Positions 7,463 to 15,218 are shown, counted from the first letter of the stretch. The stretch: 15,402 nucleotides of DNA from Bacteroidota bacterium (GCA_027021285.1 JALUUP010000117.1:1-15402); one strand, 5' to 3'. Numbers and translations are program-made. Notes: generated from the sequence alone by a model not told the origin.

Positions 7463-8065
7463 CTAACTATCTTCGTAGTTTTCCGGGACGAGATTTCGCT
7501 CGACGATTTCAATCACGATATGCAGAACCTTGATGTGCAATTCCTGGATACGATCCGCCGTTTCACCCGGCACGACGAGAGGAAGATCGACCAGCTCCGC
7601 GAGCTGTCCACCGCCTTTGCCCAGCAACCCGACGGAAATCATGCCACGTTTTTTCGCCTCCGCGACAGCGTTAATCACGTTCGGCGAATTCCCGCTCGTG
7701 GAAATGGCGAGAAGGACGTCATTCCCTTTGCCAAGCGCTTCGACCTGGCGCGAGAAGACGTACTCGAAGCCGTAATCGTTGGCTGTGCAGGTGATGTGGG
7801 CGGGATCGCTCAGCGCCAGGGCCGGAAGCGGTTTGCGGTCCTTGCGGTACCGACCGCTGAATTCTTCGGCAAAATGCATGGCGTCGCTCATGGATCCGCC
7901 GTTTCCGCAGGCAAGCACCTTCCCGCCGGACAAAAACGCTTTTGTTACGGTATCGGCGAAGTGCTGGATCGCATCGAGCAGGGCCGGATCGCCGCGCAGG
8001 AGAGCGAGGACTTCTTCCGCATCTTTTAGTGACCGTTCGATGGTTTCCCGGGGAGATTCAGTCAT
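7463..8065 (-). CDS. gmhA: Phosphoheptose isomerase (sedoheptulose 7-phosphate isomerase), SIS domain
   Basis: Cytoplasmic enzyme converting D-sedoheptulose 7-phosphate to D-glycero-D-manno-heptose 7-phosphate, the first step of ADP-heptose synthesis for LPS inner core. 200 residues, close to the 192 of E. coli GmhA. Diagnostic motifs: ACGNGGS (52-58), DAMHFAEEFSGRYR (61-74) with catalytic E68, STSGNSPN (122-129) and ADRIQELHIKVLHIVIE (170-186), whose H182 aligns with catalytic H180 of E. coli. An AGGAG site lies ten bases before the ATG. It sits between fumarase and the histidine kinase; no other heptose pathway genes are in the window. A terminator-like hairpin separates it from fumarase, and the kinase starts 31 bases downstream, so gmhA and the two-component genes may be co-transcribed. 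Confidence 0.93.
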   Translation of the reverse strand: MTESPRETIERSLKDAEEVLALLRGDPALLDAIQHFADTVTKAFLSGGKVLACGNGGSMSDAMHFAEEFSGRYRKDRKPLPALALSDPAHITCTANDYGFEYVFSRQVEALGKGNDVLLAISTSGNSPNVINAVAEAKKRGMISVGLLGKGGGQLAELVDLPLVVPGETADRIQELHIKVLHIVIEIVERNLVPENYEDS

Positions 8066-8080
8066 GGAATTTCAACTCCT

Positions 8081-8117
8081 TCAAAAAGTAATGGGGAAGC
8101 ACAATCGCGCCTCCCCA
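8081..8117 (-). terminator. Terminator or attenuator hairpin between fumarase and gmhA
   Basis: On the minus strand TGGGGAGGCGC (8117-8107) pairs with GTGCTTCCCCA (8102-8092) around the tetraloop GATT: eleven pairs, two of them G-T wobbles. A T run (8085-8081) follows after a short ATTAC spacer. The gmhA ribosome binding site lies directly behind it. It starts about 20 bases after the fumarase stop. The imperfect T run suggests partial rather than full termination. Confidence 0.6.
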
Positions 8118-8137
8118 ACGATAACCAGCCGCGGTGA

Positions 8138-9664
8138 TTACTGCAATACGTCGAGCTGGAGTTTCTCCAGCCGTTTCGCGGAATCTTCCTCGATTTCCCG
8201 GTGCAGCGAATTCCCGTTCGCGTCCATGGTCACGATGGCGGGAAACTCCTTCGCCTCGTACACCCACATGGCTTCCGGAATGCCGAACTCCTCGAGGAAA
8301 TACACGCCCTTGACATCCACCAGCGACTCGGCGTAGTACTGGGCCGCACCCCCGATGGCATTGAGATAGACGGCGCCGTGCTCCTTCAACCCGTCCAGGG
8401 TTTTCGCTCCCATGCCGCCTTTCCCGATCACGGCCCTGATCCCGAATTTCTTGATAATCTCGGCCTGGTACGGCTCCTCCCTGATGCTCGTTGTCGGACC
8501 CGCCGCCTTCACCTGCCACTTGTCGTTCTCGTCCTTGATCATGACCGGCCCGCAGTGATACAGCACGCCGCCGTTCATGTCCACCGGCGCGTCGTGATCC
8601 ATCAGGTACTGGTGCAGAGCGTCCCTGCCCGTGAATATCGTTCCGGTAATGAGCACTACGTCTCCAACCTTGAGGGAGCGAATCTGTTCCTCGCTGATCG
8701 GAGGCGTCAGGGTGATTTCCCGGCCCGTGCGGGGAATACTTTCACCCGCCGCCATCCGCTTGGGTTTTTCGGCCCGGAATCTCCAACCCGTAATGGCGCC
8801 GCTGATCGGATCGATGCTGATGACCTGGCGCCGGTAGGCCCAGCAGTCATACGCTACCGACACGAAGAACGAGGCAGGTAAGCGGTGGTACTTGCCGATC
8901 TTACACCCCAGCAACGTAACGGCGCCGCCGAACCCCATCGTGCCGATGTTCAGCGTATTGGCTTTCTCGACGATGTACGATTCCATCTTCGCCAGCTCGG
9001 GATCGGGGTTGATGTCGCGGCAGTCGCGGAAAAGCTGTTCCTTGGCGCAGGCGTAGCTGCTGGTGCGGTCGCCGCCGATCCCGACGCCGAGGAATCCCGC
9101 CGAGCATCCCTGCCCCTGGGCCTGCCAGACCGCATGCAGAATGCATTTCCGGATTCCCTCCAGGTTGCGCCCGGCTTTGCCGAGGTGATCGAGATCCGCG
9201 GGGAGCGAATACTGAATATTCTTGTTCTCGCATCCGCCTCCTTTGAGGATGAGACCCACTTCAATCTCATCCTTTTCCCACTGCTCCCAGTGGATGACGG
9301 GGACGCCGTCGCCCAGGTTGTTGCCGCTGTTTTTGCCGGTCAGCGGGTCCACCGCGTTGGGACGGAGTTTGCCCAGGCGCGTTGCTTCCGCCAGCGCCCA
9401 TTCGATATCCTTGCGAATAGCAATTTGATTCGTGCCTACCGGACAAAAAATGCGAAAGGTCGGCATACCGGTATCCTGGCATATCGCGCCCGTATTTTCA
9501 CAGGCCATGTCGATGTTCCTGGTAATCGTGGCCAGGGCAACGGCGGCGCGGCTTCCGGGTGCCTCCACGTCGATTTTCGCTGCCATCGCCTCCCGTACAT
9601 CAACTGGAAGGTTGGTTGAGGTCTCGATAATGAGATCGAGCATACTTTGCCGAAAATGTTCCAT
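8138..9664 (-). CDS. fumA: Fumarate hydratase class I, iron-sulfur dependent, fused alpha and beta parts
   Basis: Interconverts fumarate and malate in the TCA cycle with an oxygen-sensitive [4Fe-4S] cluster. 508 residues, in the size range of one-chain class I enzymes. The N-terminal cluster-binding part has AICQDTGMPTF (60-70, C62), GQGCSAGFLGVGIGGDR (184-200, C187) and YDCWAYRR (272-279, C274); these are the likely cluster ligands, assigned by motif context rather than alignment. The C-terminal swivelling part has GTIFTGRDALH, GGVLYHCGP and GKGGMGAKT. Its own promoter (9715-9743) and an AGAGGA site before the ATG support the start. It follows the symporter gene by 107 bases; if that transporter moves a C4-dicarboxylate the two could be metabolically linked, but this is only suggested by position. 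Tartrate dehydratase-like activity cannot be excluded. Confidence 0.93.
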   Translation of the reverse strand: MEHFRQSMLDLIIETSTNLPVDVREAMAAKIDVEAPGSRAAVALATITRNIDMACENTGAICQDTGMPTFRIFCPVGTNQIAIRKDIEWALAEATRLGKLRPNAVDPLTGKNSGNNLGDGVPVIHWEQWEKDEIEVGLILKGGGCENKNIQYSLPADLDHLGKAGRNLEGIRKCILHAVWQAQGQGCSAGFLGVGIGGDRTSSYACAKEQLFRDCRDINPDPELAKMESYIVEKANTLNIGTMGFGGAVTLLGCKIGKYHRLPASFFVSVAYDCWAYRRQVISIDPISGAITGWRFRAEKPKRMAAGESIPRTGREITLTPPISEEQIRSLKVGDVVLITGTIFTGRDALHQYLMDHDAPVDMNGGVLYHCGPVMIKDENDKWQVKAAGPTTSIREEPYQAEIIKKFGIRAVIGKGGMGAKTLDGLKEHGAVYLNAIGGAAQYYAESLVDVKGVYFLEEFGIPEAMWVYEAKEFPAIVTMDANGNSLHREIEEDSAKRLEKLQLDVLQ

Positions 9665-9714
9665 GACCAGTCCTCTGTTTAATCCAATGAAATGCTGCGG
9701 GTATGTACCCCCAG

Positions 9715-9743
9715 ATTAAAATTCTACCGATTTTCCCTGACAA
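9715..9743 (-). promoter_or_regulatory. Sigma70-like promoter of the fumarase gene
   Basis: On the minus strand TTGTCA (9743-9738), a 17-base spacer, then TTTAAT (9720-9715); each hexamer matches the consensus in five of six positions. The expected start of transcription leaves a leader of about 40 bases before the fumarase ATG at 9664. Confidence 0.6.
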
Positions 9744-9771
9744 AGACAAAGAAATACGGCTCCACGTCAGT

Positions 9772-11184
9772 TTACCGGCTGGCCCCGCCTTCCTCCACCC
9801 TTTTTCCATGCCGTACCATATAGAGGCCGATGGTGAGAGCCAACCCGTGGTACATGGGCTCGATACCGAACGGATACGCAGGACTGTCCATCGATCCGTT
9901 TATCACTCCAATGATGAAAGCTAAAAATGAAACGCCCGAACCCAGGATCATGGCGCAGAACGTCCAACCGGAGGAAAGTCTCCAGCGCGGGTAGTAGGCG
10001 GTCAGCAGCGGCAGAAGCAATCCCGGGATGAACACCGTCCCCAGCACGTACCACAGGTTCACGATGGACGGCACCAGGAGAACGGCCCCCACGGACACGA
10101 GGCCGGTAACCGCCGCCCCTGCCTGTGTATAGCGGTTCAGGAGCCGTTCGGACGAAACCCGCCGCAACTTGCCCACGATATCCCGACCCAGCGTCATGGC
10201 GCTGATTAACGTAAAGGCGTCGGTCGTGGACATTACCGTGGCCAGCATCCCGAGATAGAAAATCCCTTTCGCGACCTCGGGAAGCACGGCTTCCGCCAGG
10301 GCGGGGTACGCCATGGCCGGGGTGGAAAGATCCGGAACGAGTACGCGGGCATAAAGGCCGCTAAGTGTTGTGATCGTATCGAACACCATCCAGAACACGA
10401 CCGACAGCACAATCCCCCACCGGGCCGTCTTCGCATTCCTCGCGGAATAAGTGAACTGGTGAAACGGCGGCGCCACCAACGTCCAGAGGGCGATAAAAAA
10501 CCAGACAACCATGTACTGGACGGACTTTCCGCCGGTCCACGTCATGTGCGATGCGGGAAGAGCGTCGAAAAGCTTTTCCAATCCCCCAAACTCTTTGGTA
10601 GCGAAAACCAGAATGAGAAAGAACCCGGTGAACATGAGCAGGAACTGAAGCATGTCCGTTTTCACCACCGCCCTGAAGCCGCCCCACGACACGTACACGA
10701 GCACAACGCTGGTTCCCGCGATAAGCGCCCATAGCAACGGCCATCCCGTGACCACCTGAATCAATACCGCCAGCATCAAAAAGTAGGGGGCGGGAGAGCT
10801 GACAAACCAGGCGAGGATTGATCCTGCGATCCCGCTCTTGAGATCGTAGGTTTGATACAACTTGTCGGGAATGGAAACAAGGTTGGAGTTTCGCACTTTC
10901 TCAGCAAAAAATATCGCGAAGATGATGGCAAACAGGTAGTACGGCACACCAAACACGATGATATTCGATAACCCGAAGCGGTAGGAATACTCGCCGACTC
11001 CAAGGACGCCGCCGTACCACGTTGAAACGAGTGACGCGACAAACAATGGCAGGGTCAGCGTACGCCCACCCAGTAAAAAAGAACTGACAGTCGTACGGGA
11101 GCCCGATGAACCCCGGAGCCCCAGGTAGAAAAGAGTGCCAAGATATGCAACTACGAGCGCCCAGTCGTACAGCGATAACGTCAT
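9772..11184 (-). CDS. Sodium:solute symporter (SSS family)
   Basis: 470 residues, about 12-13 hydrophobic segments, an inner-membrane sodium-coupled uptake protein. Family signatures visible: SFLLGGRTLTLP near the N-terminus (35-46), WGGFRAVVKTDMLQ (167-180), and TVMSTTDAFTL (316-326) in the segment whose Ser/Thr residues form the sodium site in characterised members. Length is a little under the common 480-550. The start at 11184 has an AAAGGA site five bases upstream and places the first membrane segment at about 7-23. Substrate cannot be read from sequence: sugars, proline, pantothenate and short carboxylates are all moved by this family. It is divergent from a marR-type gene across a 243-base gap, a usual layout for a regulator and its target transporter. 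Confidence 0.92.
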   Translation of the reverse strand: MTLSLYDWALVVAYLGTLFYLGLRGSSGSRTTVSSFLLGGRTLTLPLFVASLVSTWYGGVLGVGEYSYRFGLSNIIVFGVPYYLFAIIFAIFFAEKVRNSNLVSIPDKLYQTYDLKSGIAGSILAWFVSSPAPYFLMLAVLIQVVTGWPLLWALIAGTSVVLVYVSWGGFRAVVKTDMLQFLLMFTGFFLILVFATKEFGGLEKLFDALPASHMTWTGGKSVQYMVVWFFIALWTLVAPPFHQFTYSARNAKTARWGIVLSVVFWMVFDTITTLSGLYARVLVPDLSTPAMAYPALAEAVLPEVAKGIFYLGMLATVMSTTDAFTLISAMTLGRDIVGKLRRVSSERLLNRYTQAGAAVTGLVSVGAVLLVPSIVNLWYVLGTVFIPGLLLPLLTAYYPRWRLSSGWTFCAMILGSGVSFLAFIIGVINGSMDSPAYPFGIEPMYHGLALTIGLYMVRHGKRVEEGGASR

Positions 11185-11305
11185 CGTTTCCTTTGCCAGT
11201 TTTTACCTCGCGACATGTTCCCCCGAGGCTAATTAACACATTGATTCTCGCAATTCCCAACTCCCGGCGCCCCCCAAACAAGGAAATACACGAATAAAGA
11301 GACAG

Positions 11306-11319
11306 CTTTACGGATAAAG
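11306..11319. promoter_or_regulatory. Inverted repeat in the divergent symporter/marR gap, candidate operator
   Basis: CTTTA-CGGA-TAAAG: perfect five-base arms around a four-base centre. It lies 122 bases before the symporter start and about 100 before marR. Its size is short for a MarR site, so it is listed as a weak candidate. No other convincing dyad was seen in 11185-11427. Confidence 0.25.
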
Positions 11320-11373
11320 GATGAGTTCCGGATACTTTTCGATCAATAACTTTAAATATTCATGTCCAATAAA

Positions 11374-11405
11374 TTTGCAAAGGTAAATCCTGATATGTAA
11401 ATTTG
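11374..11405 (+). promoter_or_regulatory. Promoter of the marR-type gene (Bacteroidetes-type TTTG / TAnnTTTG)
   Basis: TTTG (11374-11377), a 20-base spacer and TAAATTTG (11398-11405), which matches the -33/-7 pattern described for Bacteroidetes primary sigma factor. Read as sigma70 it is TTGCAA-17-TAAATT, in the same position. A second TAAATTTG (11370-11377) overlaps the -33 element. The resulting leader would be short, about 20 bases. Confidence 0.55.
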
Positions 11406-11427
11406 TCAATAGCAAAGGAGCATGTAT

Positions 11428-11880
11428 ATGGCTTACAAATCAAAAATCCGTCAAGCAGCCAGAATGGCTGACCTCACGTTCGAACTCCTGGCCAACTGCC
11501 AGGAGAAGCAGGAGCGAATCGCCCAGAAACTGAACCTGACAACGTCGGAATTCCGTTGTCTCAAAGCCTTTGATGCAGATGCCAAGATGCCGATCAAAGA
11601 CATTGCCGGCAAAATGGGTCTGACGAGCAGTCGCCTTACGCGCATCATCGACAGCATGGAAAACAAGGGCCTGGTCCGTCGCTTACCGGACAAAACGGAC
11701 CGTCGGGTTATCCTCGTTTCCCTGACTGCGAAGGGTCGCGAAATCTCCGCCAAGCTCAACGACCAGAACGTCAAATTGCACGACGAGATTCTGGCCAACA
11801 TTCCCGCGGAGTCTCGCGACGCTGTTGTCGCAGCGATGGAGAAACTGCGTACGGCGCTCGCTGAGTGGCTTATCACCTGA
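11428..11880 (+). CDS. MarR-family transcriptional regulator
   Basis: 150 residues, the usual MarR size, expected to act as a cytoplasmic homodimer repressor. The winged helix lies at about 40-100: helix region MPIKDIAGKMGLTSSRLTRI (54-73) is the recognition part, and the wing has the hallmark DRR (91-93) in DKTDRRVILVSLT. Flanking helices 10-35 and 115-150 would form the dimer interface. Two ATGs compete: 11422 lies one base behind AAAGGAG (11414-11420), while 11428 lies seven bases behind it, so 11428 is chosen. Cys24 and Cys44 could be redox-active, but nothing in the sequence proves this. It is divergent from the symporter and 216 bases upstream of the heme operon; either could be a target, along with its own promoter. 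The ligand is unknown. Confidence 0.92.
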   Translation: MAYKSKIRQAARMADLTFELLANCQEKQERIAQKLNLTTSEFRCLKAFDADAKMPIKDIAGKMGLTSSRLTRIIDSMENKGLVRRLPDKTDRRVILVSLTAKGREISAKLNDQNVKLHDEILANIPAESRDAVVAAMEKLRTALAEWLIT

Positions 11881-11908
11881 GCTGACGCTTTCCATCTTTC
11901 TTCTTTTC

Positions 11909-11927
11909 TTGCCCGGGGGGTGGGCAA
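11909..11927 (+). terminator. Weak terminator-like hairpin after the marR-type gene
   Basis: TTGCCC (11909-11914) and GGGCAA (11922-11927) form a six-base stem around a G-rich loop, 29 bases past the stop. No clear T run follows, so it is a hairpin of uncertain function. Confidence 0.3.
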
Positions 11928-12029
11928 CCGCATCCTGAAAAGTCGATTTTTGCTTCAAACAAATTCCTCAACTCAATATCCGCAGTGTCCACACCCCCTC
12001 TTTTCTTTTAAAAAATATTACATGAAGTA

Positions 12030-12058
12030 TTGACAATAAGTTTTTTCCTGGTTATGTT
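12030..12058 (+). promoter_or_regulatory. Sigma70-like promoter of the heme operon
   Basis: TTGACA (12030-12035), an exact 17-base spacer and TATGTT (12053-12058). The -35 is perfect and the -10 matches four of six. TATGTTTA at 12053 also nearly fits the Bacteroidetes -7 element. Transcription should start close to 12065, inside the palindrome that follows. Confidence 0.65.
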
Positions 12059-12062
12059 TATG

Positions 12063-12076
12063 ACTGACCGGTCAGT
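12063..12076. promoter_or_regulatory. Perfect 14-base palindrome, candidate TetR-family operator
   Basis: ACTGACCGGTCAGT is its own reverse complement and begins five bases after the -10 box, so a bound protein would cover the transcription start. The size and the ACCGGT core are typical of TetR-family operators. A TetR-type gene closes the operon downstream, which makes autoregulation the simplest reading. No second copy was noticed in the window. Confidence 0.65.
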
Positions 12077-12096
12077 ATAAAATAGGTGAGAATGAC

Positions 12097-12924
12097 TTGA
12101 TTTCAATCTTTAATTACTTTCTTGAAACGATACTCCCCATCGCGTACGCACTGGTGACCCTCGCTTACGGGCTCGCGTTCTTCCGGGACAACACGTATGC
12201 CGCGGGATGGAGAACCCGGCTGCTCATCATCACTCTCATCGCACACTTCCTGTACATTGGTTCGCACACCGCCGAGTACTCCCGGTGCATGGTCACGACA
12301 CCGTTCGAGATCATGTCCCTGATTGCATTTACCATCACGGCAACGTACGCGTACATCGAATACCGCACCAGGTCCAGGGAAACCGGGGTCTTCATGCTGT
12401 TCGTGGCCTTCTTGTTCGTTGTCGTCTCATCGGTCATGACGCGCATGCCCAGCGTCCCGAATCCCGTGCTGGAAGACAACACGGTAGGCATCCACGTCAG
12501 TACCGCCATTTTCGGGTACGGCGCCCTTGCCATTTCCGCCGTGTACGGCGTCCTCTTTCTCATTTTGTACCGCAACATCCGGCGTAACACGTTCGGACCG
12601 TTTTTCAAGCATCTTCCAAGCCTTGAATCGTTGGAAAAACTCAGCGTCGTAGCCGCCGCCATCGGGTTGACGTTCCTTACCGTGGCTATGCTGGTTGCCA
12701 TGATCTGGCTCCCGGATGCGATGCCGAATTTCTCGTACGCCGATCCCAAGCTGGTGATCACGGCGCTTGTCTGGCTGTTGTACGCCGCTGTTCTGTTGTC
12801 CTACTATGTGTTCAGGATCGACAGCCGGAGGGTCATGCAGCTCTCTGTATCCGGCTTTCTGCTCGCCCTCTTCAGCATGACCGTCATCAACCTCTTTTTC
12901 AGCACATTCCACCGCTTCATATGA
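12097..12924 (+). CDS. CcsA/HemX-like integral membrane protein of the heme operon
   Basis: 275 residues with about eight hydrophobic segments. The C-terminal half follows the cytochrome c assembly (CcsA/ResC) pattern: GIHVSTAIFGYGALAI (131-146), ADPKLVITALVWLLYAAVL (215-233, compare the family's WDPKE...W) and INLFFSTFHRF (264-274). The tryptophan-rich WWD heme motif is degraded (NFSYADPK instead of WxxWDPK), which argues for a HemX-like role rather than true heme ligation. Histidines 50, 57, 133 and 272 remain. In Bacillus subtilis HemX is encoded beside hemA and lowers HemA level; this position fits. The start is TTG (12097), six bases after GGTGAG; the nearby ATG at 12092 meets a stop after two codons. 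It is followed by hemA after 55 bases. The product name is confident at family level only. Confidence 0.8.
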   Translation: MISIFNYFLETILPIAYALVTLAYGLAFFRDNTYAAGWRTRLLIITLIAHFLYIGSHTAEYSRCMVTTPFEIMSLIAFTITATYAYIEYRTRSRETGVFMLFVAFLFVVVSSVMTRMPSVPNPVLEDNTVGIHVSTAIFGYGALAISAVYGVLFLILYRNIRRNTFGPFFKHLPSLESLEKLSVVAAAIGLTFLTVAMLVAMIWLPDAMPNFSYADPKLVITALVWLLYAAVLLSYYVFRIDSRRVMQLSVSGFLLALFSMTVINLFFSTFHRFI

Positions 12925-12979
12925 GGAAACGTAACACGGCAGACATCCCTCGTCCAGAACACCATCCCGGCTCGTGATC

Positions 12980-14299
12980 ATGACCATTTACGCCGTCGGC
13001 ATCAACCACCACACAGCTCCCGTTGAAATCCGTGAGCGGTTCGCGCTCTCAAGCGACGAGATCTCTACTGCTTTGCGTACGCTCCACGACGGCCTGCTGA
13101 AGGAAGCGTTTATTCTCTCCACGTGCAATCGCACCGAGTTGTATGGCGTTCCTTACGACGACGTGGAAACCGACGGCTACGTACTCCAGGATTTCCTGCG
13201 CAATCTCAAGCCTGAAATCCAGGTCGAAGACAAATACTTCTTCAAGTTTTTTACGTGCGGCGCGGCCAGTCACCTCTTCAACGTCGCTGCCAGCATCGAT
13301 TCCCAGGTCCTGGGCGACGTACAGATTCTCAAGCAGATCAAAGACGCGTACGAGCTCTCTCTGAAAGAAGGCGCCGCCGATACAATTTTGAACACGCTTC
13401 TTCACTACGCGCTCCGCGTCGGGAAACGGGTACGGGCGGAAACCAGTCTCGGTATCGGCGCGATATCCATCAGCTACGCCGCCGTTCAACTGGCCGGGCG
13501 GATTTTCGACAACATCCAGCAAAAACAGGTGCTCCTGATCGGTATGGGCGAGACCGGGCTTCTCACCGCCCGGCACTTTGCTGACCGTGGTGTGCAGCGA
13601 TTCATGTTCACCAACCGTACGCGCAGTCGCGCCGAAGAAATCGCTCCGAAGTTCGGAGCCGACGTGGTGGATTTTTCCGCGTTTCCCGATACCCTCAAGG
13701 AAGTCGACGTGGTCGTTACCGCCACCAGTTCGCCGGAGGTTCTCATTACCCGGTCCATGATCAAGAACAGCATGAAAGGACGCTACAACCGGCCCCTGCT
13801 CGTGCTCGACATCTCCGTTCCCCGGAATGTCGATCCGGCGGCAGGATCGGTGGGCAACGTGTTCCTGAACGATATCGACGCCCTCCAGGGAATCGTGGAT
13901 CACAACATCAGCAAGCGAAAAAAGGAACTGCCCAAGGCCGGAGCCATCGTCTCGGAAGAGTTGATGCGCTTCTTCATATGGTACAACTCCCTCGAAGCAA
14001 CACCGACCATCCAGAAGATCCGGGAAAAATTCGAACGCGTCCGGCAAAACGAGCTCGAACGGTTCCGGCACCGGATCGACGAAAACTCGTTCGAAGCTGT
14101 CGAGCTTCTCACCCACCGGATCCTCCAAAAGATCCTGCACCCCACCATGAGATCGCTGCGGATACAGACGGAGGACGTGACGTCGTTGAACATGACCGTC
14201 CAGGTGTTGCGAGAGGTCTTTGATCTCGACAACGAGGCGGCGGAGGCCGACGACAAACCTGTGAAAAAAACTCCTCCCGGTGAAGACAATGACCATTGA
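12980..14299 (+). CDS. hemA: Glutamyl-tRNA reductase
   Basis: First committed enzyme of the C5 route to 5-aminolevulinate: NADPH-dependent reduction of glutamyl-tRNA(Glu) to glutamate-1-semialdehyde in the cytoplasm. 439 residues, close to the usual 415-440. Motifs: AVGINHHTAPVEIRE (5-19), catalytic C49 in ILSTCNRTELY, H98-containing segment with AASIDSQVLGDVQILKQ (103-119), NADPH loop LLIGMGETG (185-193) and C-terminal dimerisation helices. At 113 an Asp replaces the Glu usually seen in LGExQI, a mild change. The ATG at 12980 is chosen because it gives the standard MxxxAVGINH start; an in-frame GTG lies at 12974, and no clear Shine-Dalgarno separates them. It overlaps hemC by eleven bases, so the two are one transcription unit. 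Confidence 0.97.
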   Translation: MTIYAVGINHHTAPVEIRERFALSSDEISTALRTLHDGLLKEAFILSTCNRTELYGVPYDDVETDGYVLQDFLRNLKPEIQVEDKYFFKFFTCGAASHLFNVAASIDSQVLGDVQILKQIKDAYELSLKEGAADTILNTLLHYALRVGKRVRAETSLGIGAISISYAAVQLAGRIFDNIQQKQVLLIGMGETGLLTARHFADRGVQRFMFTNRTRSRAEEIAPKFGADVVDFSAFPDTLKEVDVVVTATSSPEVLITRSMIKNSMKGRYNRPLLVLDISVPRNVDPAAGSVGNVFLNDIDALQGIVDHNISKRKKELPKAGAIVSEELMRFFIWYNSLEATPTIQKIREKFERVRQNELERFRHRIDENSFEAVELLTHRILQKILHPTMRSLRIQTEDVTSLNMTVQVLREVFDLDNEAAEADDKPVKKTPPGEDNDH

Positions 14300-15218
14300 C
14301 GCCATCAAAATCGGTACCCGCGGCAGTGAGCTGGCCCTGTGGCAGGCCCATTACGTGCGCGATACCCTCCAAGCGAAATTCCCCGGACTCGACGTCGTGA
14401 TCGTCGTAACCAAGACCAAGGGTGATAAAATTCTCGATGCACCCCTGGCGAAGATCGGCGACAAGGGCCTGTTCACGAAAGAGATAGAAAATCTCCTCCT
14501 CGACGGTACGGTCGATCTCGCCGTACACAGCCTTAAGGATCTTCCCACGAGCGTACCACCCGGCCTCCATATCGCCGCGGTGACACACCGCGAGGAAGCG
14601 CACGACGTTTTCATCGGCCGCCATGTCAGCACCGTTGACGAACTTCCCGAGGGAGCGGTCATCGCTACAAGCAGCCTGCGTCGAAAAAGCCAGCTCCTGC
14701 ATTACCGGCCCGACCTGAACATCGTGGACGTGCGGGGCAACCTGAACACGCGCATGAAGAAATTCGACTCCTCCACGTGGGACGGCATGATCCTGGCCTA
14801 CGCGGGAGTGAAGAGGTTGCGCATGGAACACCGCATCAGCCAGGCGCTGCCCATGGAAATCATGCTCCCCGCGGTGGGACAAGGCGCCCTGGGCATCGAA
14901 ACCCGGAAAAACGACGAGCGGGTACAATTTTACGTGAAGAAACTCGACCACCGCGCGACACACGCCTGCACGAGGGCCGAACGCGCATTGCTCAGGACCC
15001 TGGAAGGCGGGTGCCAGATCCCGATCGGCGCTTTCGCCCGTATACGCAAAGGCCGCGTTTACCTCGATGCAGTGGTCGGAAACCTGGACGGGACTCTCTT
15101 GCTGGACGCGCACGGGTCGAGCCTGCCGGAGAACAGCGCAGAGCTGGGACGCCGTCTCGGGCGAAAACTGCTTGCGAACGGCGCCCGTGAAATCCTGGAA
15201 GAAATTCGCAATGGGTGA
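14289..15218 (+). CDS. hemC: Hydroxymethylbilane synthase (porphobilinogen deaminase)
   Basis: Joins four porphobilinogen units into hydroxymethylbilane, using a covalent dipyrromethane cofactor. 309 residues, normal length. Motifs: IGTRGSELALWQA (8-20), catalytic D84 in HSLKDLPT, IATSSLRRKSQL (125-136), VRGNLNTR (148-155), VGQGALGIE (196-204) and cofactor-bearing C242 in LEGGCQIPIGA. The ATG at 14289 has GGTGA five bases upstream; an in-frame GTG at 14280 is the alternative. It starts inside the last codons of hemA and ends inside the first codons of the TetR-type gene, so translation of the three is probably coupled. Genes for the next steps (hemD, hemE) are not in the window. Confidence 0.97.
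   Translation: MTIDAIKIGTRGSELALWQAHYVRDTLQAKFPGLDVVIVVTKTKGDKILDAPLAKIGDKGLFTKEIENLLLDGTVDLAVHSLKDLPTSVPPGLHIAAVTHREEAHDVFIGRHVSTVDELPEGAVIATSSLRRKSQLLHYRPDLNIVDVRGNLNTRMKKFDSSTWDGMILAYAGVKRLRMEHRISQALPMEIMLPAVGQGALGIETRKNDERVQFYVKKLDHRATHACTRAERALLRTLEGGCQIPIGAFARIRKGRVYLDAVVGNLDGTLLLDAHGSSLPENSAELGRRLGRKLLANGAREILEEIRNG

Noticed and set aside
7432..7512. Extended start of the histidine kinase inside gmhA
   Set aside because: Adds polar residues before TM1, overlaps gmhA and has no ribosome site; the start at 7431 is more natural.
5347..7533. 728-codon open frame on the plus strand opposite the histidine kinase
   Set aside because: The minus strand encodes a complete kinase with every catalytic box. 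The opposite translation is rich in His, Arg, Asp and Pro with no recognisable domain, as expected for the mirror frame of a GC-rich gene.
11381..11409. TTGACA on the minus strand (11409-11404) as a symporter promoter
   Set aside because: At 17 bases the -10 position reads TTACCT, a poor match, and the element lies far (about 200 bases) from the symporter start.
13049..14308. 419-codon open frame on the minus strand opposite hemA
   Set aside because: hemA is unmistakable on the plus strand; the antisense product shows no domain and no ribosome site, so it is a shadow.
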